Shown one piece after another: positions 60,898-64,000 of a stretch of DNA of 64,000 bases (position 1 is its first letter; each line of letters opens with the position of its first letter). Below the pieces are notes generated by a model. The model searched no databases and had not been told where the DNA came from. It was given only the letters and a program-made list of their open reading frames with translations. Origin of the DNA: Poriferisodalis sp965237655. GTDB taxonomy: Bacteria > Actinomycetota > Acidimicrobiia > Acidimicrobiales > Poriferisodalaceae. The stretch covers positions 124,001 through 188,000 of the forward strand of contig NZ_CBDEGB010000002.1 in the NCBI RefSeq assembly GCF_965237655.1, written 5' to 3'. The position numbers were made by a program, and so were the translations under genes.

Positions 60898-62283
60898 TCA
60901 CGAGCCCTGTGGCAGGTACTGGTCGTGGGACCACGGGTCGAGCCGCAGGCTGAGCTCCCGCAGGCGGCCGTGGAATTCGTCGCGGGGAACGTGGCACAGG
61001 CGAATGTGGCGGCCGCTGGCCGGATCGAACGCCGTGCGGCCGTGCATGACGCGGTGGTTGTCGATCAGCACGCCTTGACCGGGCTCGACCCGGATCGCGG
61101 CCGTGAACTCGGGGCTTGCCATTCGATCGCTGAAGGCCCGGATGGCGTCGTAGAGCCGGTCGACCTCGTCGGCTGGTACGTCGAGCGGGCCCAGCGCCCG
61201 GTCGAAATAGCGGATGCCGCTCGGGCGGCCGAACTCGTCGAGGCGGATGAGCGGGCTGCGGCTGCGCATGTTGATCTCGCCCGGGTGCCGACGCACGTGG
61301 GTGATCGGCAGCGCGGTGAGCGCCTCGAATGCGGTGGGCTCCTCGTGGCGCAGTGACTCGGCGATGGCGAACCCGTCTACGTAGGTGCTCATGCCGCCGA
61401 TGTCGGTATTGACCAGGCAATGGAAGACATCGATGCCGGGTGGGGAGTAGTAGAAGGCGTCATCGATGTGCGGCGCCTGGGCCATGCCGGTCTTGGCGCC
61501 CAGCTTCGCCACCGGTTCGGCCCGGACGTCGTAGATGCGGCCGTAGACGGTGGTTTCGTGGATGGGGCCGATGAGGTTGGCGAGCTGCTCGGTGCGCGCC
61601 GGGTCGGTGCCCAGGTTGTCGATGCGCACGATGCCGTAGTCGCGCAGCAGCCGGTACGCGTCGAGTTGGCCGGCATCGCCATCGCTGGCGTCGGCCCACT
61701 CGACGGTGGGGAAGTCGTCGGTCAGCTCGGACCGCCACGTGATCGGCTGCCAGGCGGCTCGTCGCTGGCGGGCCTCGTGGTCGTAGGCGTTGGCGGCCAG
61801 CCAGTCGCCGGCGTAAGTGGACCGGTGGCCGTCGGGCCAGACCAGCACAAGATCGCCATCGACTGTCTGTGCTGCCGCAGGCGTGATGTCGGCCGGGAAG
61901 CTCGCCACTGTCGTGAAGCGGATGCCGTCAGCCGGGTTGCCGCATTCGGGACACCAGCAGCAGTGCCGCAGCCACTGGCTGGAGAAGGTCCGGCACACGC
62001 CGTCAGTAAAGGTGACGTGTACCTGGCGCCCGTCGATGGTGGTGCCGGTCACTGCAGGGGCGTCGTCGATGCCGAGCCGGTTGCCGAGGTGCGGGTTGTG
62101 GGTGGTGATGTCGCCGACGGCCCCGTGTCCCGCCACTGCACCGGTCGACTCAACCGCCGACCCGTCGGTCGACCTCTCAGCCGAACCGTCGGCCGGCACC
62201 CAAGGCTCCGCCGACATCCCAGCCGACCCGTCCGTCGACGCTGGGATCGGCCTCGCCGACAACCCAGCCGACGGCTCGCTCAC
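60898..62283 (-). CDS. Gamma-butyrobetaine hydroxylase-like Fe/2-oxoglutarate dioxygenase
   Basis: 461 aa, GTG start. The N-terminal Asp/Ser/Ala-rich tail (about 1-50) has repeated DGSA units and looks expanded. Next is a DUF971-type N-domain (about 75-165) with QWLRHCCWCPECGNP, probably zinc-binding as in butyrobetaine hydroxylases, then a TauD fold with HxD in APHIDDAFYYSPP and distal His in NHRVMHGRTAF. It should hydroxylate a betaine-like substrate with 2-oxoglutarate. It starts 3 bp after the enolase-superfamily stop (operon). Confidence 0.85.
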   Translation of the reverse strand: MSEPSAGLSARPIPASTDGSAGMSAEPWVPADGSAERSTDGSAVESTGAVAGHGAVGDITTHNPHLGNRLGIDDAPAVTGTTIDGRQVHVTFTDGVCRTFSSQWLRHCCWCPECGNPADGIRFTTVASFPADITPAAAQTVDGDLVLVWPDGHRSTYAGDWLAANAYDHEARQRRAAWQPITWRSELTDDFPTVEWADASDGDAGQLDAYRLLRDYGIVRIDNLGTDPARTEQLANLIGPIHETTVYGRIYDVRAEPVAKLGAKTGMAQAPHIDDAFYYSPPGIDVFHCLVNTDIGGMSTYVDGFAIAESLRHEEPTAFEALTALPITHVRRHPGEINMRSRSPLIRLDEFGRPSGIRYFDRALGPLDVPADEVDRLYDAIRAFSDRMASPEFTAAIRVEPGQGVLIDNHRVMHGRTAFDPASGRHIRLCHVPRDEFHGRLRELSLRLDPWSHDQYLPQGS

Positions 62284-62286
62284 CGC

Positions 62287-63588
62287 TCAGTCGCTCCCGC
62301 CGCTGGCGGCGTCCAGCGTGTGCGCCGCGACCAGCTCGTCATTCAACTCGACACCGAGGCCGGCGCCAGTGGGAAGTGCTGCGTACCCGTCGATGATCTC
62401 GGGCTCAGGCGGGTGCACCAACTCGGTGCGAAGCCGGGACGGTCCGAGCCGTGACGACCGGAATTCGACCATCGGGATGGTCAGCGCCGCCGCTTGGAGG
62501 TGGAAGTTGGCGACGTCGGTGATGCCGGTGGCGAAGCTGTGGGGGATGAGCTGGGCGCCGTGCAGCTCGCACAGATCGGCGATGCGCATCAGTTCGGTGA
62601 AACCGCCGGCACGGCTGACGCCGGGCTGCACCAGCGACACGCCGCCAGTGGTCAGCCATTCGCGCACCTCCCAGCGGCCCGCTGCGAACTCGGCGCCGCC
62701 GACCCGCACGGGCGACACGGCTGCCAGCCGGGCATGACCGGCCAGATCATCGTGGCGCAGCGGTGCCTCGGCAAAGGCGATGTCGAAGTCTTCGATGCGC
62801 CGCAGTGCCCAAGCGGCGTCGTGCCAGTCCCACCAGCGGTACCCGAAGTCGAGTGCGATCGTGAGGTCGTCGCCGAGGCTGCTCCGGCAGGTGCGGACAA
62901 ACTCGACGATGCCCCGGTCAGGCACTTCAGCGCCGAACAGCACCGGCACCTTGACGGCAGTGAGGCCCTGGTCGGCGGCAATGGCGGCCTGGCGGGTGAT
63001 CTCGTCGAGCACTGCGGACATCGGTCCGTCGTAGATGTCGCCCGGGTAGCAGGTGGCATACGGCCGGATGCGCTCGGTCCGGGCCCCGCCGAGCAGCTTG
63101 TACACCGGCAGTCCAAGCTGGCGGCCAGCGAGGTCGTAGAGCGCGATGTCCACCGCTGAGTACGCTTGGATGAAAGTGCCGCGACGCCCGTGGTAGAAGC
63201 TGCCGTGGTACGCCCGGTCATAGAGCGCGGCGGCTTCGATCGGGTCGGCACCCACCACCACGTCCTTGATGCCCTGGCTCCAGAAGTGAATGGTGCGCTG
63301 GTCGATCATCGCTTTGACGACCGCCGGCGTGCAGACCGATTCGCCGATCCCGACCCGTCCGTCTTCGTCGATGACCTTGACCAGCAGGGTCTCCTCGGAG
63401 CCTTCGGCGAAGGCGTTCCCGACCGCAGGCACCGACACGATCAGGGCCTCGATCGCGGCAACGGGACACGGCTGGCGGGCGGGCATCACCACAGCGCTGC
63501 CCGACATGTCACCCATTGGTCCGGCGGCACTGTCGCCGCCGGTCACGTCATCGACGATCACCGCAGCGCTGCCCGACATGTCACCCAT
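62287..63588 (-). CDS. Mandelate racemase/enolase superfamily enzyme
   Basis: 433 aa, likely coding from 63588 or from the internal ATG at 63516. The N terminus (about 1-40) is a duplicated unit (MGDMSGSA twice, 72 bp apart). The barrel has Lys in AVKVPVLFG, metal ligands in ALDFGYRWW (Asp), FAEAPL (Glu) and VGGAEFAAG (Glu), and a His in LIPHSFATG. These place it in the MR-like subgroup of dehydratases/racemases; the exact reaction is unknown. Confidence 0.85.
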   Translation of the reverse strand: MGDMSGSAAVIVDDVTGGDSAAGPMGDMSGSAVVMPARQPCPVAAIEALIVSVPAVGNAFAEGSEETLLVKVIDEDGRVGIGESVCTPAVVKAMIDQRTIHFWSQGIKDVVVGADPIEAAALYDRAYHGSFYHGRRGTFIQAYSAVDIALYDLAGRQLGLPVYKLLGGARTERIRPYATCYPGDIYDGPMSAVLDEITRQAAIAADQGLTAVKVPVLFGAEVPDRGIVEFVRTCRSSLGDDLTIALDFGYRWWDWHDAAWALRRIEDFDIAFAEAPLRHDDLAGHARLAAVSPVRVGGAEFAAGRWEVREWLTTGGVSLVQPGVSRAGGFTELMRIADLCELHGAQLIPHSFATGITDVANFHLQAAALTIPMVEFRSSRLGPSRLRTELVHPPEPEIIDGYAALPTGAGLGVELNDELVAAHTLDAASGGSD

Positions 63589-63660
63589 TGGTCCTGCCTG
63601 AGGTCCCGGCTTGGCAGTGCGTTCGGCGCAACGTGACCACGCGTCTCAGCCGCTCGGACG

Positions 63661-64000
63661 TCAGCCGATGGGGCTCTGTGCTGTGAGGCCACCGTCCACA
63701 GTAAACACGCTGCCTGAGATGAAGCTGGCCGCTGGGCCTGCCAGCCAGGCGACGACTTCGGCGACGTCGTCAGGGGTGCCGAGCCGACCGACGGGATGAC
63801 GTTCGACTGACGCTGCGCGCGCAGCGTCAGGGTCCGCTTCGAGATCGAACACGGCGTCGGCGAGCGCCGTGGCGATCCAGCCGGGGCTGACCGCGACGCA
63901 GCGGATGCCCTGGTGGCCGTGGTCGACCGCAATGGCGCGGGTCAGGGCCTCGACGGCCCCTTTCGACGCGTTGTAGACAGCCATGCCGGCGTCGGCGTGG
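63661..64000 (-). CDS. Short-chain dehydrogenase/reductase, partial at window edge
   Basis: The C-terminal 112 residues of an SDR; the coding frame continues past the right edge. YNASKGAVEALTRAIAVDHG holds the catalytic YxxxK, and SGSVFTVDGGL is the typical C terminus. The gene lies 72 bp upstream of the enolase-superfamily gene on the same strand and is probably part of the same operon. Confidence 0.85.
   Translation of the reverse strand, partial: HADAGMAVYNASKGAVEALTRAIAVDHGHQGIRCVAVSPGWIATALADAVFDLEADPDAARAASVERHPVGRLGTPDDVAEVVAWLAGPAASFISGSVFTVDGGLTAQSPIG

Noticed and set aside
1..64000. tRNA or rRNA genes
   Set aside because: No cloverleaf with a recognisable T-arm, nor any conserved rRNA stretch, was noticed by eye. 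A covariance-model scan would be needed to exclude a tRNA.

Overview
High-GC DNA with actinobacterial habits: two DUF222/HNH (13E12-type) genes, an LLM-class F420-type oxidoreductase, CaiB/BaiF and acyl-CoA enzymes, LppX-like lipoproteins, and several genes whose -10-like hexamer sits only 6-7 nt before the start codon (probable leaderless transcripts). My best guess is an uncultured Acidimicrobiia-like actinobacterium. That placement is inference: no rRNA, tRNA or other phylogenetic marker was seen.

Region 1 (1-3850) is a nested transposon. An IS21-type element (560-3057, istA/istB, 5-bp target duplication GGATC, 23-bp-spaced terminal repeats) sits inside an IS1380-type transposase. The probable right end of that IS1380 element (about 3850) cuts the 3' end of the next gene. 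Region 2 (3.8-17.9 kb) reads as a defence/conflict island. It holds an ATP-grasp peptide-ligase-like enzyme with a C-terminal membrane domain, preceded by a small gene whose product carries four TxxRGE motifs (candidate graspetide-type RiPP precursor). A complete type I restriction-modification operon hsdM-hsdS-hsdR follows, then an ISL3 element, an IetA/IetS pair (AAA ATPase plus subtilase) and a topoisomerase-type zinc-ribbon/HNH protein.

Region 3 (18-30.1 kb) starts with a large DUF2339 membrane protein, followed by two clearly paralogous 461-aa proteins of unknown function (21963-23348 and 28668-30053). Between the paralogues lies a patch of broken genes: DUF3800, an ABC exporter, an ISL3 remnant, a stranded MbcA/ParS-like antitoxin, a wHTH-nucleotidyltransferase and a VWA lipoprotein. 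Region 4 (30-39.5 kb) holds a MazF-like toxin-antitoxin pair, a HigBA-like operon whose toxin has lost its middle, a Fic remnant, a monooxygenase remnant, two DUF222/HNH genes with a shared upstream box, a DUF3179 lipoprotein, an SDR, a hydrolase and a P-loop kinase.

Region 5 (39.5-57.4 kb) is mostly ordinary metabolism: ComB-like phosphatase, Nudix, FMN reductases, alpha/beta hydrolase, VOC enzyme, amidase, CaiB/BaiF transferase, acyl-CoA-dehydrogenase-like flavoenzyme, enoyl-CoA hydratase, cupredoxin, LLM oxidoreductase and an MFS exporter, with two tandem lipoproteins and a small membrane protein made of 11-residue repeats. Region 6 (57.4-64 kb, all minus strand) looks like one catabolic operon: SDR, enolase-superfamily enzyme, gamma-butyrobetaine-hydroxylase-like dioxygenase, SDR, Asp/Glu-racemase-like protein and both aconitase-X subunits. 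Its substrate may be a hydroxylated or quaternary-ammonium amino acid derivative (inference).

The most interesting candidate for a new system is the ATP-grasp/TxxRGE pair at 3.8-5.8 kb.
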